Shown here in pieces: positions 33,652 through 43,330 of a stretch of 64,000 bases of DNA (position 1 is its first letter; each line of letters starts with the position of its first letter). Origin of the DNA: Rhizophagus clarus (Eukaryota; Glomeromycota; Glomeromycetes; Glomerales; Glomeraceae); assembly GCA_015698045.1 (NCBI GenBank), contig BLAL01000069.1, positions 124,001 to 188,000 of the forward strand, written 5' to 3'. A program made the translations under genes and the position numbers. The notes below the pieces were generated by a model that was not told the origin of the DNA, made no database searches, and saw nothing but the letters and a program-made list of their open reading frames with translations.

Positions 33652-33800
33652 ATGTCTTCTCAATATCGTAATAAACCTATACAAGAACAAGAAATTCGTA
33701 AAAAGAATTCTCTTATTAAAATTTGGAAGCCTTTGCAACTGCAATCTCAACAACCTTTGTGGCAGCGACATACGAAAGTAGTCAAAGTCCCATAGTATAT
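33652..33800 (+). pseudogene. Deletion-derivative paralogue of the 27553 gene
   Basis: MSSQYRNKPIQEQEIRKKNS, SLIKIWKPLQLQSQQP, then a jump with frame change to YESSQSPI, matching YRKSQSPI of the 27553 copy. So the whole Gln/Pro repeat and following exon are deleted. It keeps the ATG that the other copy lost. The hAT element at 30790-33625 sits 18 bp upstream. Confidence 0.55.
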
Positions 33801-33949
33801 TTTTATGTAATCTTGCTTAATCGTATAAAAATATCAGAATTTTATTTTAATAATATGGCAGCACGTTATACATATAAAAGTTGTAAAAAAAAAAGTTTAA
33901 TATTTGCAGTATTGCAGATGAGTTGCGATACCACAAATGAGTTGCGGCA

Positions 33950-34340
33950 ATGAAGTGACGATATCAAATCAATATCGTAAATACATCTTTTTTTATCCCT
34001 GAAATTACCAATATCGTAACGATATCAAGACTATACCGATCAGATATTTTTTTAAATAAATGTTGTCACGATATCTCGGCGATAAATTGTGGGATGAAGT
34101 GACGATATCAAATCAATATCGCAAATATATCATCCTTTTTTTTGAAATTACCAACATCGTAATGATATCAAGGCTGTGCCGATTTGATATTCTTTTGAAT
34201 AGATATCATCACGATATTTTTGCGATAAATTATGGTGATGAAGTAACGATATCAAATCAACATTATAACAATATCATCACAGAAATTGATACCATTATGA
34301 CATGAAATTTATATCGTACCCATATCAATTTAACATCGCT
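33950..34340. repeat. 144-bp tandem repeat rich in GATATC
   Basis: ATGAAGTGACGATATCAAAT recurs at 33950, 34094 and (ATGAAGTAACG) 34238: exactly 144 bp apart twice. Seven GATATC palindromes. It adjoins the 3' end of the Tc1-like relic on its right, as the similar repeat at 7330 adjoins a related end. Confidence 0.7.
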
Positions 34341-34344
34341 CATA

Positions 34345-35310
34345 TTTTCAAGGTTTCTGTAAAGTAGTACATGTTTCTAATGTAGTCTCATTCCATATTT
34401 TTATAATATGCTTCTAAAGCATATCTTTACTTCTAATTTTAATGTCTAATGATCTAATATGACAGTCTACATGATTTCATAAATGTTCTATCAGATTCAA
34501 GTCAGGAGATTGAGGTGGCCAAAATAAAACTTCTATATGATTATCTTCAAACCATTTTTTAGTTAGTATAGCGGTATATTTAGGATCATTATCTTGCATA
34601 AAGATAATGTCCCTAACATTTAATTCATAATAATCCAAAGTCTCCATAAAATCCTTATCTAAGATTTTTCAATAAAGTTCAGTATCGAGTCCTCCATTAA
34701 TCTTACAAAGATAATCAACACCACGAGACGTTAAACATCCCCAAATAAAAACTGACACACCTTCAAATTTAACAATTGGCTTAACATGAGCATCTTTAAG
34801 TGGCTCTCCTGATTTTTTCCAGCAGTATTGTCATCTATCTGAACTTAATATTTGAAATTTAGATTTATCTGACTACACTATTTTACTCCTGTTGCTTATT
34901 ATCTACTTGTTATACCTTTTCACAAATTTTAAATAGGCTTCATAGTGCTTTTTGGACAGAAGTAGTTTTTTTCACTTTAATCGAGCTACCAAATCATTTT
35001 TTTGTAGAGCTTTATGTACTGTATTACTGCTAACCTCAATATTGTTATTAGTTTTCAATGATTTTGAAGCTGAATTATGTTTGAACATTCTCTTACTGCT
35101 AAACATCTTATAAGATTACATTTATCACGTTTATTTAATTTATGTGAATGACCTGAACCTGATTTATTTTTCACTTCATCTATTTCTTTATACTTTTTTT
35201 TAAGTCTTGAAATCATTGTATGATTTTTACAATCAACTTTTTCTGCGATTTCTCTTATAGTAAAACCTTCTTCAAACAAAATAATTGCTTATACTCTTTG
35301 CTTATTAGTT
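34345..35310 (-). pseudogene. Tc1/mariner-like transposase with several stops
   Basis: Read on the minus strand: N-terminal helix-turn-helix FEEGFTIREIAEKVDCKNHT (35279-35220), a gap, then KSKFQILSSDR-stop-[40 protein letters not shown] (catalytic DN-P block) and [18 protein letters not shown] ([11 protein letters not shown] block with the last acidic residue), ending TLQKP. Stops lie at SSDR-stop (near 34832), ELY-stop (near 34669), IEHL-stop (near 34480) and others; most fit C to T or G to A changes. The 5' end is cut by a small inverted-repeat element at 35319. Confidence 0.75.
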
Positions 35311-35318
35311 AGCTAAAC

Positions 35319-35730
35319 TAGAGCTCCAAATTTCCAGTTCAGTTCTGTTTTCAGTTCCATTTTTGATTCTGAACTTAGTTCCTTACTAGACACTTTTTGG
35401 AATAAGATTTTTATTAAAAAACATTTTCAAAATCATCTTTTAACTGAAAAACATTTTTTTAGTTAAAAACTTCATCTGAAAATATTTTCAGTTTAAAGTG
35501 TTTTTCGAAAAAACAGTTTCAGTTCTATTTTTTGATTTGAAAATGGAACTGGAACTAATTTTTCAAATTTTCAGTAGTGTTTTTTAACTGAAAATATTTT
35601 TAGTTAAAAGTATAACTTGAAAACGTTTTTCAGTAAAAATTTTAAGCTGAAAAACACTTTCAGTAAAATTTTATATCAGAGAGCCAAATCAGAACTGAAA
35701 ATAGAACTGAATCAGAAATTCAGAGTTTTA
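35319..35730. mobile_element. 412-bp hAT-like MITE, TSD AGCTAAAC
   Basis: Exact 8-bp duplications AGCTAAAC at 35311-35318 and 35731-35738. Ends TAGAGCTCCAAATTTC and, inverted, TAAAACTCTGAATTTC. Interior of CTGAAAA/TTTTCAG short inverted repeats, no gene. It interrupts the 5' end of the Tc1-like transposase. Confidence 0.75.
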
Positions 35731-35738
35731 AGCTAAAC

Positions 35739-36825
35739 CTAATAATATTAATATAAAAAAAATGTGTCTTTTTAATTAGCATAAGTGAAGGAAATTATTT
35801 TTTGCAAAATTTATTAAATAAATTATAATAAAATTTTTATTAATATTTAAATTTTTTTTTTACAAAGTGCCAAAAAGAACACACCATAGTTTTAAGGAAA
35901 AAGATAACATAATTAATTTTTTAGTGTAATAATAAGGGTAAAATTTATAGGTTTTTTAAAGATCAATATATATATTATTTATTTGAAAAATTTTAAACTA
36001 AACAGATTTGTTTTGATTGATAAACATGTGATTTAATATTTAAAAAACTTTAATGCATTTTTTTTGGCAGCTACCATATGTATTACGCATATTACACATA
36101 TCACTAGTTCAATTAAAAGTTTAAATTTAAACTTTTAACAAAGTTCTTCTTTTATTCTTCCCTCTCTTTCCTTTTATCTTCTTTCCCTTGTTTTTCTTTT
36201 CCTTCATTCTTCATTTATTCTTTTCTATTTTTATCTTTCCTCTATCATCCTTTCTCTCTGCTTCATCTTTTCCTAACCTTTTTTTTTATTGGTAAATACA
36301 GTACATTACTTTTTCTTAATTACTATATAAAAAGATCATATATCAAACGTAGAATATATTAGAAAAATCTGATGATTTTACTATATATAGTGATAGAACT
36401 TAAAAATTATTTCAAATCTTTTTTAATTAATAAGTACTTAATAAGTACTTATTAAGTTAATTATTAAGACTAATTATTAACTTAAAAATTAAAAGTCCTA
36501 TGTTAATTTAAATTATTGACTTAATAAATACTTATTAAGTTAAAATTAAAAATAGTTATTAAGTTAAAAATTAAAAAATCCCATCACTAACTATATACTG
36601 ATATGTGTATATTCAGTCTATAATCAAATACTTAGACTAAACTGTCTATCTATAAAAAAAGCTATATACAATATATATATTTAGTAATTATTTTGTAAGA
36701 AAATAATAAACTCTTAAAAAAAACTTATTGTAAATTACCTATTTAGTAAAAATATATAAAAGAAACTACTCATTATTAAAAAATTTAAAATTATTAAAGT
36801 TCTTTTCATTATCCCCCTCTTTCTT
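35739..36825. other. AT-rich and pyrimidine-rich spacer
   Basis: Apart from one small element (36388-36589) and a CT-rich tract (36140-36280) nothing is recognised. A possible start of a frame at about 35868 (PKRTHHSFKEKDNIINFLV) lacks an ATG. Confidence 0.4.
36388..36589. mobile_element. 202-bp hAT-like MITE, TSD ACTATATA
   Basis: Duplications ACTATATA at 36380-36387 and 36590-36597. Ends TAGTGATAGAAC and, inverted, TAGTGATGGGAT. The interior has AATAAGTACTTATTAAGTT palindromes. Non-coding. Confidence 0.65.
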
Positions 36826-38950
36826 AAAACTTTTTGGTAGGCAGGTTACTTTTGATTTTAAGATTTCTTGAACGCAAAATTTTGGTAAGCTTTCATTTAT
36901 TTTTTTTTTCTTTAATTATTTTATTTTAACAGATGTTTCTAATAGTTCATTCTCTTTTTTTTTAGGTGGTTTAAATAGATATATTAAGAAAAAAAAAGGA
37001 AAGAAAGAATAGAATCTATACTATAAATACAATGATATGCACAAAAACTTAGGAGGTGCACAACTGGTAAATTATAAATAGTTCATATCTAATGTGAAAA
37101 TTTAATGTGAAAGAATCTATATATTATTTGATTTAATGAAACGGTTACTTAACATTTCAGTTTTTTTTCTTTTTGTAAGTGAATTTTCATTTTTTTTTGG
37201 ATGTAAGATTTCAGTAAGATTTTTAAATTAATTTTTTATTTTATTTTTAAGCTTTTTAGATATCAAATTAATCTCTTATTTTACTACACTAATATTTGAT
37301 ATATAGAACTGGATCTGCTAACTGACACCAATCTGATTCAGATCATATTTAGCTTTTTTTTTTTTAACAAAATTTTCCCCTTCTCTTCCTTCCCCTTAAC
37401 CTTTCCCTTAATCTTCTTCTTAATCTTTTCTCTCAACTCACTTTACTTCTTTTCTTTCATTCTTTTCCTTTTATTTTTCTTTCCTTTTTTTTTTTCTTCT
37501 TACCTCCTCCTACAATCATTTCTCTTTCATAAAGAATACTCTAAAAATATTTTCCAGTTTTTAACAAAATATTGATAATGATGTTTCAATTTTTTTCTTT
37601 TTTTAAATGGCTTTTCAGTTTTATGAAGTGACATATCAAAGGTTTCTTTTTTTTCTTTAATTATTTTAACAAATGCTTATTAATAGTTCATTTTAATTTT
37701 TTTTAAACAGTTTCTCAGTCTTTTGGACATGTAGAACTTCGTTTCAGTGAGTTTTTTTCTATTTAGTTTATATATTCTAACTGTTCTAACAGAATATATG
37801 CTAATCTCTTCTCTCTTATTTTAAACAGTTCTGAATGTATAAAATTCAGATTTTAGTAAGTAAGTCTTTAGTTTTTGATAAGGAAGCCATAATCAATTTT
37901 TTTTTTATTAATTACATTTATTTAACAATTTATTTATTTTTTTTTTTTAAGCTGTCTCTTCATAAATATGGAGTTGGGTAGATTTTTTTTGAATTATAAA
38001 TTTTTGAAACATCTACTAATTTTTTTTTTTAATAGTTTCTCTTTAGGTTTTTGAATATGCAGATTTACAGTGAGTTTTTTTTATTAGTTTTCAATTTTTT
38101 ATTAATAAATTATTAGTTAACAAATTTGTTCTTTATTTTTTTAGGTTACTTTTAACTCTCATTAGATGCAGATTTAAGATTTTTAGGTATAAGATATATT
38201 AGAACGTATGGGGTCTTTGCAATAGAAAGGTACGAAACTCAAAAAAAAATAAAAATTTAATTAATATTAAATTTACACTTATTTTAATATAAAAAACATA
38301 ATTAGTATATAAAATAAATTTAAAATTTTTTTTGAGTTTCGTACCTTTTTATTGCAAAGACCCCATATAAGATAGTCAATTTTTGGTAGAATTTTTTTCT
38401 TTCTTTTATCAAAATTTAACGATATGTACATTATATTTTTTTAATTTTTTTTTTTAGGTGACTGTTTTTTGGACTTTAGGATGCAAACACAACTTTGAAA
38501 CTTTAGTAGGTTTAAAATATTTTTAAATTTATCTTTTTTTAACAAAATGCTTATTAATATTTTATTTTCTTTCTTTTTAGACAACCAGTATATTAATAGA
38601 TTATATATCAGTAAGTAAAAAAATCAGATGTTTTTATTTTAGTAAATTGTTACTAATAGTTTGTTTTATTTTTTTTGTAAGTTATTCTTGATCTTTTAGA
38701 TATGTATTAAATACCAAAATCCAGGTAAAGTTTCAAGTTCAAAATTTACTTTAAAAAATTTTATTTTAATTTTTTTCTTTCTTTCTATTTCTTTTAGTAA
38801 ACCAACCCAATTTTGGACTATAAACAGAATGCCAGTAAGTTTTTGAAATAAATCAAAACCCTTTTTAAAAAATATCAATTTATCATTTTTTTTATTTTCA
38901 TTTTTTAGGAACCTGATTCTAACTTGGAAATACCAGAATCCAGGTAAATT
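36826..38950 (+). repeat. Splice-module array, + strand, diverged
   Basis: At least ten cassettes, about 110-125 bp apart, each a T-tract ending TTTAG/ACAG, a 27-50 nt core and a donor-like GTAAG/GTGAG. Examples: core at about 37711 (TTTCTCAGTCTTTTGGACAT...) with GTGAGTTT; at about 37830 with GTAAGTAAG; at about 38581 (ACAACCAGTATATTAATAG...) with GTAAGT; at about 38799 (TAAACCAACCCAATTTTGGA...) with GTAAGT; at about 38910 (GAACCTGATTCTAACTTGGA...) with GTAAAT. Cores are too diverged to align end to end and carry no shared frame. Confidence 0.55.
38209..38365. mobile_element. 157-bp Tc1/mariner-like MITE, TA target
   Basis: Nearly perfect inverted repeat of about 40 bp: TGGGGTCTTTGCAATAGAAA at the left and its inverted match at the right, flanked by TA on both sides. 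Lies inside the splice-module array. Confidence 0.75.
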
Positions 38951-39688
38951 TTGAAAGGTTTCCTATTTTAAACTTCTTCTAAAAGCATTTTTATTAAGCA
39001 TTTTTTTTATAGTAATTATTCTATATTAAATAGTAAAAAGTGTTTCGATTCTTAAATAAATCAAATAGTATTAAATTTCAAATTCAATGAAATTTAAAAA
39101 TTTGTTAAAGAAATTTCATTTAATGTTATTTTTCTACATAGGTTTTGAAACTCCTTTAAGAATATGTGAATTGTCTATTTAATGGATTATAGATGGTAAT
39201 TGTGGATGGATAGTAGATGGATGTGATTGTAGATGGATAGTGGATGGATGCGAATGAATGGACAATAGATAAATGATAATATATAGATAGATATTAGATA
39301 GAATTTTATATAATACATATATAATTTTTTTAATACTATATTAATAAACTATAAATTTAGAACTAAATTTGTCTCTAGTTTGACCTATTTATCAATAATA
39401 TTCAGATTATATATAATAATTAAATATAGCTTTTTTTAGGGTTGAATAAATATGTAATAATGTTCTAATATAGGTCAAATCTTTCTTTCTGAATTTGAAA
39501 CGATTGGCACCTAAATATGCCAAAAAAATTGGATCTAATTTGACATAAATTAAATCATCATTTAACCTATATTCAATCTGGTCAAATTTAAGCTGAATTG
39601 TCCTTTTTTAATTAGTGTGTTATTTTAACCAAATAAAATTACCTTTTTTTATTTAAGTAAAATTATTTAGTAAAGTCAGTGAGTCTAT
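38951..39688. other. Spacer with a GGAT-type microsatellite
   Basis: 39180-39270 has repeats of GGATGGATAGTAGATGGATG type. Otherwise AT-rich and without a gene. Confidence 0.5.
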
Positions 39689-40104
39689 ATATAAAATCAA
39701 AATTAAAACCCAAAAAATCAAAATATTTTGACTTGAAAAGGTCAAAAGTCAAAATTAAAGTCAAAATAATCAAAATTACATCATAGTCATATGATTTTTA
39801 TAATTATAATTTAATACCAAATTTTAAATATAAATAACTCTGTTAATATTGATGCTACAAATATGTAACATAATCATTAGAATCCTCTCAATAAGCTGAA
39901 TCCAACTGTGTAAAGATTATAAAAATTGGATCACTAGATATGAGATCATTAACTTTAAATTTTAATGTTATTGTTTACTATAAAAATCATATGACTATGA
40001 TGTAATTTTGGCCATTTTGACCTTTTGGAAGGGCCCAGATTAAAATTATTTTGACTATTTCGACTATTTCAAGAGTTGAAATTAACCAATTTCAGTTTTA
40101 TGTA
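39689..40104. mobile_element. Inverted-repeat element (about 415 bp), TA target likely
   Basis: Arms of about 115-130 bp are inverted copies, e.g. ATCATAGTCATATGATTTTT (left) against AAAAATCATATGACTATGAT (right). Outer ends TATATAAAATCAAAATT and, inverted, TACATAAAACTGAAATT, next to TA. No coding. Confidence 0.5.
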
Positions 40105-40149
40105 TAATCAAAATTAATTAATTTTGAAGACTAGTAAATAATTTTAAAA

Positions 40150-40690
40150 GAGTAAGTTTATTATTTTTTTTTTTTTTATGTAAAAATATATATTAACTTT
40201 TTTTTGTAAATTTTAGCCTGGAACTTAAAAATAAAAAAGATAAGTATTTTTAAAAAGAAAATAACTTTTTGAAAGGATTTATATAAGAATGTGTACTATT
40301 AACATTTTTTTACTTTTTTTTTGTAGATTTTAGCCTGAAACTTAAAAATGAATAGGATATGTATTTCTAAAAAAAAGAAGTAATTTTTTAGAAGTTTTTT
40401 TATGTAAGAACATGTATTAATATTTTTTTACTACTATTTTTTTTGTAAATTTTAGTCTGAAACTTAAAAATAAAGAGGGTATTTATTTCTAAAAGAAGAA
40501 GTAACTTTTTTTAGTTTTTTTTTATATAAAAATATTTATTAATATCCTTTTACTTTTTTTTGTAAATTTCAGCCTAGAATTTGATAAGTATTTCTAAAAA
40601 AAGAAAGCAAATTTTTTTAAAGTTTCTTTTTATTAAGAATATTTATTAATATTCATTTATTTTTTATAGATTTTAACTTAAAAAAGTTTG
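40150..40690 (+). repeat. Splice-module array, four units of about 118 bp
   Basis: Cores follow a TAG or CAG at about 40216, 40333, 40455 and 40572 (spacing 117, 122, 117). Each begins CCTGGAACTTAAAAATAA or a near copy, after a T-rich tract with TTTGTAAATTTTAG, and is followed by GTATTTCTAAAAAA-like sequence. No frame runs through the units. Confidence 0.6.
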
Positions 40691-41077
40691 AATATTAATA
40701 GAAAAATATGCCTGTAAAAATAAAATGTCAGTTAAAATATATTATGTCTGTCATAATGAAATATATATTTGTCAAATTACATTATGACTGTAATAGTATT
40801 TATTAACTAATAGTATTTATTAATTTATTTGATAGCATTTATTTTTAATGAATCTTCACTTTAGAGTTAATAAAAATTTGTTATAAAAAATTTGTTATAA
40901 AAAGAGTTATTTTTATATATACTTTTTTGTAACTTTACTTTATGTAATGGTATACAATCTATAATTAATAAAATTTGGTTAATTAAGGAATTTTTCATAT
41001 ATTAATATTTGTTTCATATTAACAATTCATTATATAGTATTTTTTTGTTATATCAAGATTTGTTGTAGAGAGGGATG
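40691..41077. other. AT-rich spacer
   Basis: Short repeated phrases (GTATTTATTAA, TTTGTTATAAAAA); no gene. Confidence 0.4.
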
Positions 41078-41650
41078 ACTGTATTGATAAAGGTTTATTT
41101 GATAAAATTATTAGCTATATTGAGATTTCTAAGTATAGCAAAGCAAATATTTTTATTAATGATTATTTATAGACTAAAAGTTATACAAAGAAATTTTAGA
41201 TTTGATTAACTGTTATATTTCATAATAATAAAAAAGATAAAGCTTTACATGATGAAATTTTAAGTATTTATTAATACTTTAGTAAGGAAAAAAGCAATTG
41301 AAATCAAGAACAATAATCTATATAATAATGCAGCATATATCTATATAATAACAGGCATTACAATTGAGTGGTTTTGATACTATAATATGTGGAATTATTA
41401 TTGGAATACTTGTGCTTAAATGATTTTATCAGAAGAGATTAAGCTTATTATTTAAAAGCATACTTAACAAATAAATATTTGTAAAAACTATTTTTTTTTA
41501 AAAGAATAAATAGATCTAAATTTGGAAACTTTGTTGATATTATCAAAAATAATGGTATTGAATTTTTCACTTGGTGATGTAAAGTTACCACCTAATGGAA
41601 ATAAAAAAATTTTAATCCAATATTAATTAAAAATATAAAATAGTAATTTA
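41078..41650 (+). pseudogene. Hypermutated 3' copy of the dehydrogenase gene
   Basis: Collinear with exons 8-9 of the gene at 47679-49723 (49140-49723) and with the DNA after it. Differences are overwhelmingly G to A and C to T: ACCGGAGATGGCGGTGTTGA in the gene reads ATCAAAAATAATGGTATTGA here; AATCCATACGGTAATGC reads AATCTATATAATAATGC. A few transversions and small deletions occur. Many stops, no function. Confidence 0.85.
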
Positions 41651-41820
41651 ATAAATTATTCAAATGAAAACATTTTATATAATGATAAATCAATAGAATT
41701 ATGTATTTTAATAATAAATTAAACTTTCATGTTCTAATGCTAGCGGCCAGTGTTTGAAATGTTTGGAATGTATGCACAAATTTTTAAAATTCTCAATTTG
41801 TCAGGACTATATCTTATAAG

Positions 41821-42666
41821 TAAGAATAATCATTAGTCCTACCAGTTTTACTTGATTTTGAACAGGATTTGTAAAACTGGACTGCAGTTTTTCATTTTCT
41901 TGTGGCATAGTAGGATCAGTCTCAAGAAATTACTCCAGTTGCACTAACAAAAATTTTATAGTCACATGATTTTTGGCACACATTACAGAATTATACATTA
42001 ATATGTAAAAGTGTTTGGTAACAAATAACATGTGACAAATAAATTTTTGTCTACTTGAAAAAAATGTCCCTCAGATAAATAATGAAAATGTGGAGGGGTG
42101 TGATAGAAGTGAAGATTAAAATATCAATCATGCGATTGCAAAATTTTATCAGTGTGACTGGCTAGTAAGTCTCAAAGACTGATTAGTCCTCATATCAGTC
42201 TTCATATAATAAACAATTTTTATATTAAATATAGCTATTAATTTAATAAAGATCTTTATAAAAAAATATAAAGACTGACCAATTTAAAATCACAAACAAA
42301 TAAAATAATAATAATCATTTTTCTCCACTTATATGCCTATATTTTTTTGAAAAAAATACCCTAATTCATTAATTTAAAATATTTTAAGTTATATATTTAT
42401 GCACCTTGAAATTTGGTAATTTATTTGCAATCATTTTTAAATAAAGGAAAAAAAGGAAAAGTTTTTTATTTGTAAAAAAGGAAAAGACTGATCGGTTCTA
42501 AAAAGACTGCGGTCCTTAAAAAGATCGATGGTCTTATACTCTTATTGTATGCGACACAGTCGTACAGGACCGAAAGACCGCAGTCCTACACCATGATGGA
42601 CCGGTCCGTCTTTTTAAGGTGTAGGACCGTAGGACCACGGTCTTCTAGGACCGATGACCATCTTTA
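41821..42666. mobile_element. GGACCG-rich hAT-like element, copy A
   Basis: Flanked by CTTATAAG (41813-41820) and CCTATAAG (42667-42674). Right end, inverted, TAAAGATGGTCATCGGTCCT, the same end as the element at 50009-52302. The target site differs from that copy, so the insertions are independent. The left half is full of C to T and G to A changes; the right part (from about 42530) keeps its GGACCG motifs. Contains an inner inverted-repeat segment at 41935-42161. Confidence 0.6.
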
Positions 42667-43330
42667 CCTATAAGGATAATTTTTTTAACAGGATAATTTT
42701 TTTTTAACAATAATAAATTATCCCGGGGTATTCTGGTATTTTTAAAGTAAATTTTAGGCCGATCCCAATCAACATATTTAGGAATTAATTACATTAGTCT
42801 TCATTGATATGTAAATAAAACAAATATAAACAAGCGATTAAACAATAACAATTTCTGGTATTTTTAAAGTAAATTTTAGGTCGATCACAATCAACATAAT
42901 ATTTATGGAATTAATTACATTGATATGTAAGCGATTAAACAATAACAATGGTTTATTTATTAGAATTTTTTTGTACAGTACTATTGTCCACCTGTTTAGA
43001 AATTTACACCTAAAATTTTCCGATGAAAAATTGAATGTAACGAAACTAATATTTTAGCAGTTAGTAAGCGGCGCCTATTATTAAGTGTATTTGAAAACTG
43101 TTAAAATTCTAAAACGCGAATATTTTGAAACTAAAAAAAAAAGCATGGAAAAAAAGAAGAGATTATCGAGATTATTTCCGCAAATTGTAAATTCTCATGA
43201 TCATGTGGTAACGTGAGTAATATATTACTGAAGTTTTTCCGAATCATGCGCAAAATATTCTTACTTCTGGTCTTCCTGCTTCATTTTACTTATACACAAA
43301 TTTTTTTTACTTGCATAGTTATAACAAAAT
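42667..43330. other. 5' region of helicase copy A
   Basis: Partly similar to 52370-53075 before copy B: TTTATTAGAATTTTTTTGTACAGTA, the CTTACTTCTGGTCTTCC stretch. A short frame starting MEKKKRLSRLF at about 43145 is not conserved in copy B and is probably leader DNA. Confidence 0.5.

Noticed and set aside
42480..42660. GGACCG-rich palindromic block as a protein-binding array or small RNA gene
   Set aside because: It is the terminal zone of a hAT-like element present in a second copy at 52140-52302.
43145..43220. Possible upstream exon of helicase copy A (MEKKKRLSRLFPQIV)
   Set aside because: The homologous DNA before copy B gives a different, stop-broken frame, so it is not conserved coding sequence.
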